Both the position numbers and the translations under genes were made by a program. From NCBI GenBank assembly GCA_014239505.1, contig JAAZYT010000150.1, positions 1 through 6,055 on the forward strand: a stretch of DNA of 6,055 bases, given 5' to 3'. Of the stretch, positions 1 to 6,055 are shown piece after piece. Position 1 is the stretch's first letter, and each line of letters starts with the position of its first letter. Source of the stretch: Fidelibacterota bacterium (GTDB lineage: Bacteria; Fidelibacterota; Marinisomatia; Marinisomatales; TCS55). The notes under the pieces were generated by a model. The model searched no databases. It was given only the letters and a program-made list of their open reading frames with translations, and had not been told where the DNA came from.

Positions 1-12
1 ATAAAATAAAAG

Positions 13-88
<76 letters not shown>

Positions 89-101
89 TACACTAATAAT
101 T

Positions 102-107
102 ATTATA
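102..107 (-). promoter_or_regulatory. Candidate -10 box for the tRNA-Phe gene
   Basis: A perfect TATAAT lies on the minus strand, with its last base 13 bases before the tRNA 5' end. That would put transcription start about 7 bases upstream of the mature end, leaving a short leader for RNase P. No good -35 hexamer is seen 16-18 bases upstream (GACTAA at best), and the surroundings are very AT-rich, so a chance match is possible. Confidence 0.4.
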
Positions 108-139
108 TAAATTAGGTCGAAAAATTAGTCGGGCTTAGC

Positions 140-163
140 GTGGAATTCCAAGCGGTATTCCAC
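140..163 (-). terminator. Stem-loop after the outer-membrane protein gene, possible transcript end
   Basis: A perfect 7-bp inverted repeat pairs GTGGAAT with ATTCCAC. Inside it are one mismatch, two further G-C pairs and a four-base loop. The structure begins 11 bases past the stop codon of the last protein gene on this strand, where a transcript end is expected. The nearest U run on the minus strand (TTTTT) is about 14 bases further on, not directly after the stem. It is therefore not a textbook intrinsic terminator and could instead be a 3'-end stabilising or processing hairpin. Confidence 0.4.
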
Positions 164-174
164 CAAATTTAGAT

Positions 175-1548
175 TTAAAATAAATAAGATACATTTATGA
201 GCAAGCGCCCTGTACTTACCTCTTCTAATGTTCCTGATGGAGTAAATAAATCTGATGATCTCTTCTCATAATTTCTAATTATATATGCCATATCTAGCAT
301 CATAGCTTGATAGAAAGGTATTCCTAATCCTAAAGAAAGAAAACTTTGATCAGCTTTACTATTACCTTCTGGTGAAGGTAATAAGCCACCACCTGCACGA
401 AAGGTCATTCCAAAAGTATCTGAAAATTCCCATAGATATTCTGCCCCTGCTCTAAATTGAACAACAGGCCGATACAAAAAATTAATATTTTTATTCTCTT
501 CTTCAAACATTAAGTACTCATCAGATCCATGATCAATATTATTAAGATTAAATTGTGTATCTCCCCAATTTTTATATCTTATACTTGTTGAAAGAGCTAA
601 GTTATCAGCAGTAACAGCTATTCCTAGATCTAGAATTATTGGCATTACTAATTCATAATCATATCGTCCAAATTCAGTAACATCACTCACATCTCCATTA
701 TCAAAAAGTAAAACTTCACTTGAAGCATGGTTTTCTTTTACTTTCAAAGTATATGGTAAAGAAAACGCCATTCCAATCTGGAACCATTCGTTTGCTGAAG
801 TTTTAAATCCAGCTCGTAAATTCCATCCTGAAGTTTTTGTAATTAGAGATTGGACCAGATCATATTGATTAAAATCTATAGGAAATTCCTTATAGGTATT
901 TTGCAAATCTTCTTGGCTGAAACTAAATTCATAATCTTCTCTTCCACTAAGCCGTGATATAGAGAGTCCAAAAGATGAGACTGGAGAAATAGCAACTCCA
1001 AATGAAAAAGTTAGCTGCTCAAGGCCACCGCTACTTAAAACTCTTTCACTTCTTTGAACATTTTTTGAAAATAAATAATACTTTTCTATCCCATCAACAG
1101 TTATTGGAAAGCCAAGATCATTATCACGTAAGCTAAACCCTGAGAATGACATTAAACCGTCATAACTGATTATACGATTATATCCAACTCCTACAACCAA
1201 ACTTCCTCTGACTGTTGGAATGGGGTAAATAATTCCTACACCATTTACTTCTATAGATCTAAGTAGAGGATTATTTTTTCTTTCTTTTATGTACGTTGTT
1301 TCATTATTATAAAATAAGCTATTACTCTCAAAGTAAATAGCTCCGTTACTCATTCCAGCTAAACCTGCTGGATTCCAATACATTCCAGAGGCATCATTCC
1401 CTAGCGCAGTATATGCTCCCCCTAAAGCAAGAGATCGTGCACCAAACCCTATTTCATCTTCCATAAGATGAATAGCTTCAGATGCAGTCTGAGCATTAAT
1501 TGAGATGAAAATAAAAAGTGAAATTATGGAACGGTTCATGCGATGCAT
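175..1548 (-). CDS. PorV/PorQ-like (FadL-type) outer-membrane beta-barrel protein
   Basis: This 457-residue protein is predicted to be an outer-membrane barrel. The N-terminus is a Sec signal peptide: a hydrophobic stretch at residues 7-17 with likely cleavage after SINA (residue 19). The mature start has the hallmark of the PorV/PorQ/UPF0164 group: GARSLALGGAYTA (36-48), then a YWNPAGLA box (57-64). The rest alternates polar and apolar residues in strand-like segments. It ends in SYLF, with a terminal Phe as expected for a barrel-assembly signal. The ATG at 1548 is chosen over the ATG at 1539 because AGGA sits 6 bases upstream of it. The gene starts 21 bases after the lipoprotein gene, so the two are probably co-transcribed. 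In Bacteroidota PorV serves type IX secretion and FadL relatives carry hydrophobic compounds. Neither role can be assigned here, and no other secretion gene is present. Confidence 0.85.
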   Translation of the reverse strand: MHRMNRSIISLFIFISINAQTASEAIHLMEDEIGFGARSLALGGAYTALGNDASGMYWNPAGLAGMSNGAIYFESNSLFYNNETTYIKERKNNPLLRSIEVNGVGIIYPIPTVRGSLVVGVGYNRIISYDGLMSFSGFSLRDNDLGFPITVDGIEKYYLFSKNVQRSERVLSSGGLEQLTFSFGVAISPVSSFGLSISRLSGREDYEFSFSQEDLQNTYKEFPIDFNQYDLVQSLITKTSGWNLRAGFKTSANEWFQIGMAFSLPYTLKVKENHASSEVLLFDNGDVSDVTEFGRYDYELVMPIILDLGIAVTADNLALSTSIRYKNWGDTQFNLNNIDHGSDEYLMFEEENKNINFLYRPVVQFRAGAEYLWEFSDTFGMTFRAGGGLLPSPEGNSKADQSFLSLGLGIPFYQAMMLDMAYIIRNYEKRSSDLFTPSGTLEEVSTGRLLINVSYLF

Positions 1549-1554
1549 GATGAT

Positions 1555-1558
1555 TCCT
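1555..1558 (-). promoter_or_regulatory. Shine-Dalgarno AGGA for the outer-membrane protein gene
   Basis: AGGA on the minus strand lies 6 bases before the ATG at 1548 and 15 bases before the alternative in-frame ATG at 1539, so it supports the upstream start. It falls inside the 21-base gap after the lipoprotein gene. Confidence 0.6.
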
Positions 1559-1569
1559 AGAATATTAAA

Positions 1570-2208
1570 TTAATTTCGGCGCGTAGCTCGGCGACCACTG
1601 CTTGAGCTAGATGATGATGAGCTAGATGATGATGAGCTGCTTGATGAATAAGAGCCTGAAGAGCGATTCGATGAGACTGAAGAGCTATTTCTATTACTTG
1701 AATTATTTTGACTACCAGAAGATCTTGGAGAACTACGAGTTACATTAAGATTAGTCCCAAATTGACTAGTTCTATTTTTATTAAAATCTCGCAAAGCTCG
1801 TGCGTCTCCAACTGGAATAAACATGGCATAACCACCTAAATTATAACTATATCCAAACATATTACTGCCATAACCATATCTATATCCATCGCCATATCCA
1901 CCATATCCACCATATCCATAATTATAATAATTATTAAAACCATAAGGATTCATAAAGCCCATAAAACCACCACCGTATGGATTGAATCTTCTTTGCATTG
2001 TAGAGTAACCTAAAGGCATAGATCCTTGGTCTTGCGCATAGATATCTAATCCTGGACGACCATGAGCTCTTGAATAAGTTTCGAAATATTGATCTTCTTC
2101 TTGTTCAATCTCAGGTTCAGGATAAAACATAGATAATTGCGTATAGCATCCTTGCAAGAATAGTGCAAAAGATAATGAAACGCCAATTAGTACGGTTTTT
2201 CTAAACAT
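1570..2208 (-). CDS. Low-complexity lipoprotein, Gly/Tyr-rich with a poly-Ser tail, function unknown
   Basis: I do not recognise this 212-residue protein. It begins with a charged start and a hydrophobic stretch ending in the lipobox LQGC (residues 18-21), so it should be exported and lipidated on Cys21. An acidic segment (about 29-43) follows. Then comes a Gly/Tyr/Asn/Phe-rich region (about 74-127) with GYG repeats, a short more ordinary stretch (FIPVGDARALRDFNKN, about 130-145), a Ser/Asn/Arg-rich linker (157-187), 17 consecutive Ser (188-204) and the basic tail GRRATRRN. The composition suggests a disordered surface or envelope-associated protein. The ATG at 2208 is preferred over a TTG at 2250 because it puts the signal at the N-terminus; no strong ribosome binding site is seen at either. 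It lies between the peptidase gene and the outer-membrane barrel gene. Confidence 0.75.
   Translation of the reverse strand: MFRKTVLIGVSLSFALFLQGCYTQLSMFYPEPEIEQEEDQYFETYSRAHGRPGLDIYAQDQGSMPLGYSTMQRRFNPYGGGFMGFMNPYGFNNYYNYGYGGYGGYGDGYRYGYGSNMFGYSYNLGGYAMFIPVGDARALRDFNKNRTSQFGTNLNVTRSSPRSSGSQNNSSNRNSSSVSSNRSSGSYSSSSSSSSSSSSSSSSSGRRATRRN
1603..1647 (-). repeat. Three 15-bp tandem units encoding the poly-Ser tract
   Basis: Two identical 15-bp units (1603-1617 and 1618-1632, plus-strand TGAGCTAGATGATGA) are followed by a third that differs at three bases (1633-1647). The units are in frame and each encodes five Ser through a TCA/TCT/AGC mix, so together they supply 15 of the 17 Ser. Gain or loss of a unit would lengthen or shorten the tract by five residues without breaking the frame. 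Confidence 0.85.
1892..1918 (-). repeat. Three perfect 9-bp tandem units encoding Gly-Tyr-Gly
   Basis: CCATATCCA (plus strand) occurs three times in direct succession. The period is a multiple of three, and the units encode the GYGGYGGYG stretch in the middle of the Gly/Tyr-rich region of the lipoprotein. This is a coding repeat, not a regulatory array. Confidence 0.8.
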
Positions 2209-2216
2209 AACTGCTA

Positions 2217-2245
2217 ATATTACGTTATAATTAGGAATAAAACAA
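2217..2245 (-). promoter_or_regulatory. Weak sigma70-type promoter candidate before the lipoprotein gene
   Basis: In the 47-base gap after the peptidase gene, the minus strand has TTGTTT (2240-2245), a 17-base spacer and TAATAT (2217-2222). Spacing is ideal but the -35 is a partial match. The predicted start of transcription would be within a few bases of the ATG at 2208, giving an almost leaderless message. The gap is AT-rich, so this may be a chance match, and the gene may simply be read through from upstream. Confidence 0.25.
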
Positions 2246-2255
2246 ACCAAGGGGA

Positions 2256-4412
2256 CTACTTTTTAATACCTACAAGGTTGAACATAAAAGCATATTCCAA
2301 TGCAACTTCACGATAACGACGAAATCGACCAGATTTTCCACCATGACCAGCATCCATATTCATATGTAAGTAAAGATTGTTAGGACCCTGCCAATTCTCT
2401 CTAAGCTTAGCAACATATTTAAGAGGTTCCCAATATTGAACTTGAGAATCAAAAAAACCTGAGGTAACTAATATATTTGGATAATTTTGCTTTTTAATTT
2501 GATCGTAGGGAGAATAAGAAAGCATATAATCGTAGTATTTTTTAATGCGAGGGTCTCCCCATTCATCCCATTCTCCTGAAGTGAGTGGAATCGTAGGGTC
2601 TAGCATTGTTGTTACAACATCAACAAAGGGAACTGCAGCAATTGCGCCCTTCCACATCTGTGGTTCCATATTAATTACTGCTCCAATTAATAGGCCACCA
2701 GCGCTTCCACCTTCTGCAAAAAGATGATCTTCATTAGTGAGTCCATTTTTAATTAAATATTTACCTGCAGTTATAAAATCTGTAAAAGTATTTTTCTTAT
2801 TTAGCATTTTTCCATCATCGTAGGATTGACGTCCATAAATCTGACTCCCACGAACATGTGCAATTGCATAAATAAAGCCCCGATCTAATAAACTCAAACG
2901 CGTAGAGCTAAAATAAGGATCTCGAGTTGAGCCATAAGAACCATAAGCATAAAGTAATAAATTCTGTGGATTATCTGGAACACCGTGATTGTTAAAGGTT
3001 GGATCATTTTTTAAATCTTTTTTATATACTAAAGAAATCGGCACAGGTTTTCCATCTGATGCAATTGCATATCTCCGTTCTGCATGATATTTAGTTTGAT
3101 CATAGCCTCCGATGACCTTGTCTTGCTTCATAAGAGTTAATTTTCCACTATCCATATTATAATCGTATATAGAACCCGGTGTTACCATTGAAGTAAAAGA
3201 ATACCTAAGGATGTTCGTATTAAATTCTTCATTTACTGAAATTCTAGCAGTGAAAGTTACTTGACCAAAATCAATATATTCATCCTTCCCTGAATGCTGA
3301 TGAATTATCCGCAATCCTCTTAAACCATCTTTCCTCTCATTTAGAACAAGATGATCTTTAAAAATTTCCATACTTAAAAGATGAACATCGCTTTTATGAG
3401 GAAGCACTTCCTTCCAATTTGTCCTTTCTGTTGCATCTTCAGAGGTTTCCATTAAACGGTTATTCTTAGCTTTCCAATTTGTGATAATAAGAAACTTGTC
3501 CTGATAATGCTCAATTGAGTATTCATGTTCTTTTCTTCTAGATGTAAAATTTTTAAACTTACCATCTGGATTGTTTGCATTTAAAATTTGATAGTCACTA
3601 ACTAAAGTATTTGAGTGATAAATAATTATAAACTCTCCCGATTTAGATCGATAAACACCATTATAAAAAGTGTCATCTTTCTCATGGTATATCATTTCAT
3701 CAAGATTACTTGAACCAATCTTATGTCTCCATATCTTTTCCCCCAGCAAGGTTGTTTCATTCTTTGAAGTATAGAAAACGGTTATATTATCATTTGCCCA
3801 AGCAACACTGCCTGAACTATTAGAAATCGTACTATTTAATAATTCACCAGTTTCAAGATTCTTAAAATATATTTCATAGATTCTTCTACCTAAAGTGTCT
3901 ACACCATAAGCAATCCACTTATTATCTGGGCTTATTGATCGACCTCCTATAGCAAAATAATTATGTCCTTCAGCTAGAATATTTTCATCAAGAATTATTT
4001 CCTCAACACTATCTAAAGAACCTTTTTTTCTACAGTGTATTCTATATTCTTTTTCAGATTCATAACGACTGTAGTAATAATAACCATTCTTAAAATAAGG
4101 AACTGATTCGTCATTTTCTTCTATTCTTCCAATAATTTCATTAAAGAGATTCTCTTGGAGTTTTTTAGTTTGAGCTAGACTTGTTTGAGTATATTTATTC
4201 TCTAAATCAATATATTCGACAACTTTATTAGTTTGAGAATCAAATTCTTCAGCATTTTTTTGTTTATCTGATAGTCTCATCCAATAATAGTCATCAATTC
4301 TTGTATCTCCATGGACTGTCATCTTGTACGGTTGCTTTTCAGCTTCAGGAATTTTTATATTTTTCATACACCCACCAATTATGATTAATAATATTAAGTT
4401 TAAGTTTTTCAT
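2256..4412 (-). CDS. Oligopeptidase B-like S9A serine peptidase, predicted lipoprotein
   Basis: This 718-residue protein belongs to the prolyl oligopeptidase family (S9A) and is closest in motifs to oligopeptidase B, which cleaves short peptides after Arg/Lys. It has the N-terminal YYWMR segment typical of the family (residues 42-46), a beta-propeller region to about 450, and a C-terminal alpha/beta-hydrolase domain. The catalytic Ser570 is in GGSAGG, with Asp655 in SGFFDSQVQYWEP and His690 in MDAGHGGKSGRF. Acidic S1 residues are kept (Glu614, Asp616 in GEWDEW). One expected S2 acid is Tyr (residue 500). The length is normal. The start at 4412 shares ATGA with the stop of the upstream gene and places the lipobox IGGC (Cys15) after a short hydrophobic stretch, so it should be membrane-anchored outside the cytoplasm. 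An upstream in-frame extension to 4502 is rejected for these reasons. Confidence 0.93.
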   Translation of the reverse strand: MKNLNLILLIIIGGCMKNIKIPEAEKQPYKMTVHGDTRIDDYYWMRLSDKQKNAEEFDSQTNKVVEYIDLENKYTQTSLAQTKKLQENLFNEIIGRIEENDESVPYFKNGYYYYSRYESEKEYRIHCRKKGSLDSVEEIILDENILAEGHNYFAIGGRSISPDNKWIAYGVDTLGRRIYEIYFKNLETGELLNSTISNSSGSVAWANDNITVFYTSKNETTLLGEKIWRHKIGSSNLDEMIYHEKDDTFYNGVYRSKSGEFIIIYHSNTLVSDYQILNANNPDGKFKNFTSRRKEHEYSIEHYQDKFLIITNWKAKNNRLMETSEDATERTNWKEVLPHKSDVHLLSMEIFKDHLVLNERKDGLRGLRIIHQHSGKDEYIDFGQVTFTARISVNEEFNTNILRYSFTSMVTPGSIYDYNMDSGKLTLMKQDKVIGGYDQTKYHAERRYAIASDGKPVPISLVYKKDLKNDPTFNNHGVPDNPQNLLLYAYGSYGSTRDPYFSSTRLSLLDRGFIYAIAHVRGSQIYGRQSYDDGKMLNKKNTFTDFITAGKYLIKNGLTNEDHLFAEGGSAGGLLIGAVINMEPQMWKGAIAAVPFVDVVTTMLDPTIPLTSGEWDEWGDPRIKKYYDYMLSYSPYDQIKKQNYPNILVTSGFFDSQVQYWEPLKYVAKLRENWQGPNNLYLHMNMDAGHGGKSGRFRRYREVALEYAFMFNLVGIKK

Positions 4413-4774
4413 ATTTTTGAATCCATAATAATTAATTTTTTTCCAAAAACTAACCATAAAGCACCAAGTATTAGCCCTAGGCCTTCCCGTTGATATTCCC
4501 ATAAGTTTACCATTTGATTATCAAATTGTTTAGGCATTACAGAGTTTAATAGCCCAAAAACAATAAATAACCCAATTATAGAAATTAGTATAGCAAAAAA
4601 ATATATTAGTTTTTGATCAATTTTTTTTACCCAAGGTAGACAACCTATAATAATATATGTGAATACCCATATTATACCATCAGGATCATTAATGTTAACA
4701 ATTGCAAAAGCAAAAAAAATAATTGTAATAAGAAATGGAACTCTCTTTTTTAATAAGTTACCAACCAATACCAT
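4409..4774 (-). CDS. TMEM220-like four-helix membrane protein
   Basis: This 121-residue protein resembles the TMEM220 family, whose function is unknown. Four hydrophobic helices are visible at about 12-28, 34-48, 56-76 and 98-113. The family-type NDPD box (residues 29-32, in NINDPDGIIW) follows helix 1, and a Trp/Glu/Arg-containing segment (WEYQREGLGL, 92-101) precedes helix 4. The gene begins inside the last codons of the transferase gene (17-base overlap), and its TGA shares ATGA with the peptidase start, so all three are likely translated together. The start is uncertain. ATG at 4774 is only 2 bases from a GAGGA, whereas a TTG at 4768 (119 residues) is 8 bases away, the better spacing. Longer starts further upstream have no binding site and add only residues read out of frame from the transferase. 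Confidence 0.75.
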   Translation of the reverse strand: MVLVGNLLKKRVPFLITIIFFAFAIVNINDPDGIIWVFTYIIIGCLPWVKKIDQKLIYFFAILISIIGLFIVFGLLNSVMPKQFDNQMVNLWEYQREGLGLILGALWLVFGKKLIIMDSKI

Positions 4775-6055
4775 AATCCTCACCATGATTTGATGAGCCC
4801 CCCCACATTGTACCATGTACTCTGTCAAACCAAATAGCATTTATTGGGCCTGAGGTTAATGAGCGAGTAACAACATTATAACCCATTTTCCTTAAATCTT
4901 TCTTAACCCAAGGAGGAGTGTCTTCTTGGACAACAATCCTGCCCGCTTCTTTACTATGTGATCCAAATGAGCTATACATTTGATAGCTATTAATATTTGG
5001 TGCCTCTGCTGCTTCTTGAACATTCATATCAAATTCCACCATATTTAAAAAGAACTGAAGCAAGTTTTGATCTTGAGTGTCACCCCCTTGAACTGCAAAT
5101 GAAACAAATGGCTCACCATTTTTAATTGCCATTGCAGGAGTTAGTGTTGCTCGAGGTCTTTTTCCTGGTTCAATTACGTTATAAGGGTTTTCATCTTCAT
5201 ACAATACAAAACTTTGAGCTCTCTGGCTTAAACCCACTCCCGTTTTTCCTGCTATAACTGTTGGTATCCATCCACCACTGGGCGTAATTGAAACAACCCA
5301 GCCATTCTTATCTGCAGCCTGAATTGTTGTAGTTCCAATGTTAAACTCTGTTTCTAAGTCAGCAAAATCTTGATTCCCATCTTCAGGATTAAGTCTTTTA
5401 TTATCTTCTCCCCAGGTTTCTATAAGATTTAAAAATGGATTATTACCTCCAACTTGAAATTTATATGGGTTCCCTGGTTTAACTCTTGAATCATTTTTAT
5501 CCCAGTTTATTTCTTTAATTCTTTTCTTTGCATATCGCTTTGAAAGCAATCCATTGATGGGCTCATTAGGTGGAAAATAAGGGTCACCATAATAAAAATC
5601 TCGATCTGCAAACGCCAAGTTCATTACTTGATATAAAGTATGAATATACCTTGATGAATTAAACCCCATTGATTTTAAATCAAACTCTTCTAGCATATTT
5701 AATGATTGAAGCATAACCGGACCTTGCACCCAATGGGTAAGTTTATAAACATCAATCCCTTTGTAATTAACTTTAACTGGCTCTTCTAAATAAACCTTCC
5801 AGTTAGCTAAATCTTCTACTGTTATTAAGCCACCTTGTTCTTGAGTAGATCGAGCAATTTCTTTAGCAATATCTCCTTTATAAAACCTATTTTGAGCTGC
5901 ATAGATTGCATCTTTTCTTGACCCTCCCCTTGATAGTACATCTGCTTCTGTATCTACTAACTTTTGAAGAGTTTGAAAGAGGTCTTCTTGAATGAAAATT
6001 TGACCTGGATATGGTGCTTCTCGATCACCTTCATTAACTAAAAAAACTTTCTTTG
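4758..6055 (-). CDS. Gamma-glutamyltransferase-family Ntn hydrolase, 5' end outside the window
   Basis: The visible 431 residues are the C-terminal part of a GGT-family enzyme. The reading frame stays open to the window edge, so the signal peptide and roughly the first quarter are missing. These enzymes are made as a precursor, cut themselves before a catalytic Thr, and transfer or hydrolyse gamma-glutamyl groups in the periplasm. Family motifs in order are WVQGPVMLQSLNMLEEFDL (after visible residue 107), ADRDFYYGDP, the cut site IG/TTT with nucleophile Thr241 (codon 5331-5333), PGKRPRATLTPAM, and the oxyanion Gly pair in VQGGDTQ (323-324). The small subunit would be 191 residues, the usual size. 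By-eye comparison with E. coli GGT shows several glutamyl-binding residues replaced, so the substrate may differ. A GTG at 5729 is internal and is not the start. The downstream gene overlaps by 17 bases. Confidence 0.93.
   Translation of the reverse strand, partial: KKVFLVNEGDREAPYPGQIFIQEDLFQTLQKLVDTEADVLSRGGSRKDAIYAAQNRFYKGDIAKEIARSTQEQGGLITVEDLANWKVYLEEPVKVNYKGIDVYKLTHWVQGPVMLQSLNMLEEFDLKSMGFNSSRYIHTLYQVMNLAFADRDFYYGDPYFPPNEPINGLLSKRYAKKRIKEINWDKNDSRVKPGNPYKFQVGGNNPFLNLIETWGEDNKRLNPEDGNQDFADLETEFNIGTTTIQAADKNGWVVSITPSGGWIPTVIAGKTGVGLSQRAQSFVLYEDENPYNVIEPGKRPRATLTPAMAIKNGEPFVSFAVQGGDTQDQNLLQFFLNMVEFDMNVQEAAEAPNINSYQMYSSFGSHSKEAGRIVVQEDTPPWVKKDLRKMGYNVVTRSLTSGPINAIWFDRVHGTMWGGSSNHGEDYGIGW
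4777..4781 (-). promoter_or_regulatory. Shine-Dalgarno GAGGA inside the transferase gene, for the TMEM220-like gene
   Basis: GAGGA on the minus strand lies within the last codons of the transferase gene. It is 2 bases before the ATG at 4774 and 8 bases before the in-frame TTG at 4768. The spacing favours TTG and the codon favours ATG, so the site locates the start region but does not settle the exact codon. Confidence 0.45.

Noticed and set aside
175..1548. Evidence for a type IX secretion system
   Set aside because: PorV likeness alone is not enough: no other system component or C-terminal sorting domain is visible in the window.
1892..1918. Short tandem repeats as a CRISPR or operator array
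   Set aside because: The units are contiguous 9-mers in frame with no spacers and encode a normal Gly-Tyr-Gly repeat.
2209..2250. TTG start extending the unknown lipoprotein by 14 residues
   Set aside because: There is no ribosome binding site, the start codon is rare, and the extension would move the signal sequence away from the N-terminus.
2545..2727. 60-codon plus-strand open frame
   Set aside because: It lies opposite the strongly conserved catalytic domain of the peptidase, has no family features, and is best explained as an antisense shadow.
4413..4502. In-frame N-terminal extension of the peptidase
   Set aside because: It would bury the lipoprotein signal 30 residues in and overlap the membrane protein gene; the ATG at 4412 has the ATGA coupling and the signal at the N-terminus.
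4775..4840. Longer start for the TMEM220-like protein
   Set aside because: The added residues are an out-of-frame reading of the transferase C-terminus, and family resemblance begins only at the first helix.
5727..5729. GTG as the start of the transferase
   Set aside because: The frame stays open for 108 more codons to the window edge, and those residues continue the family pattern.

Overview
The window reads as an AT-rich Gram-negative bacterial chromosome segment in which every supported gene lies on the minus strand. The PorV/PorQ-like outer-membrane barrel, two lipoproteins with lipoboxes, and a subfamily-type gamma-glutamyltransferase together suggest the Fibrobacterota-Chlorobiota-Bacteroidota side of the tree. 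The best guess is a marine Candidatus Neomarinimicrobiota (SAR406-like) genome. That assignment rests on protein style only and was not tested.

In transcription order (high to low coordinates) the window holds: the C-terminal 431 residues of a gamma-glutamyltransferase-family Ntn hydrolase, cut by the window edge; a TMEM220-like four-helix membrane protein whose start overlaps the end of the transferase; an oligopeptidase B-like S9A serine peptidase with a lipoprotein signal, joined to the membrane protein gene by an ATGA stop/start overlap; a low-complexity Gly/Tyr- and Ser-rich lipoprotein of unknown function; an outer-membrane beta-barrel protein; and a tRNA-Phe(GAA) with encoded CCA. A stem-loop lies just past the last protein gene. 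No gap between genes exceeds 300 bases.

The first three genes overlap, so they are very probably one operon. Two of them are predicted to act on peptides or amide bonds outside the cytoplasm, which fits a peptide-scavenging or glutathione/gamma-glutamyl-processing role. The lipoprotein and barrel genes are 21 bases apart and may be a second co-expressed pair, either an extension of the same transcript or driven by a weak promoter candidate in the 47-base gap after the peptidase.

I see no CRISPR array, mobile element, phage gene or toxin-antitoxin pair, and no clear undescribed system. The points most worth a second look are the non-canonical substrate-pocket residues of the transferase, the altered S2 subsite of the peptidase, the G7 run that could join transferase and membrane protein in one frame, and the lipoprotein with its poly-Ser tail next to an outer-membrane barrel.
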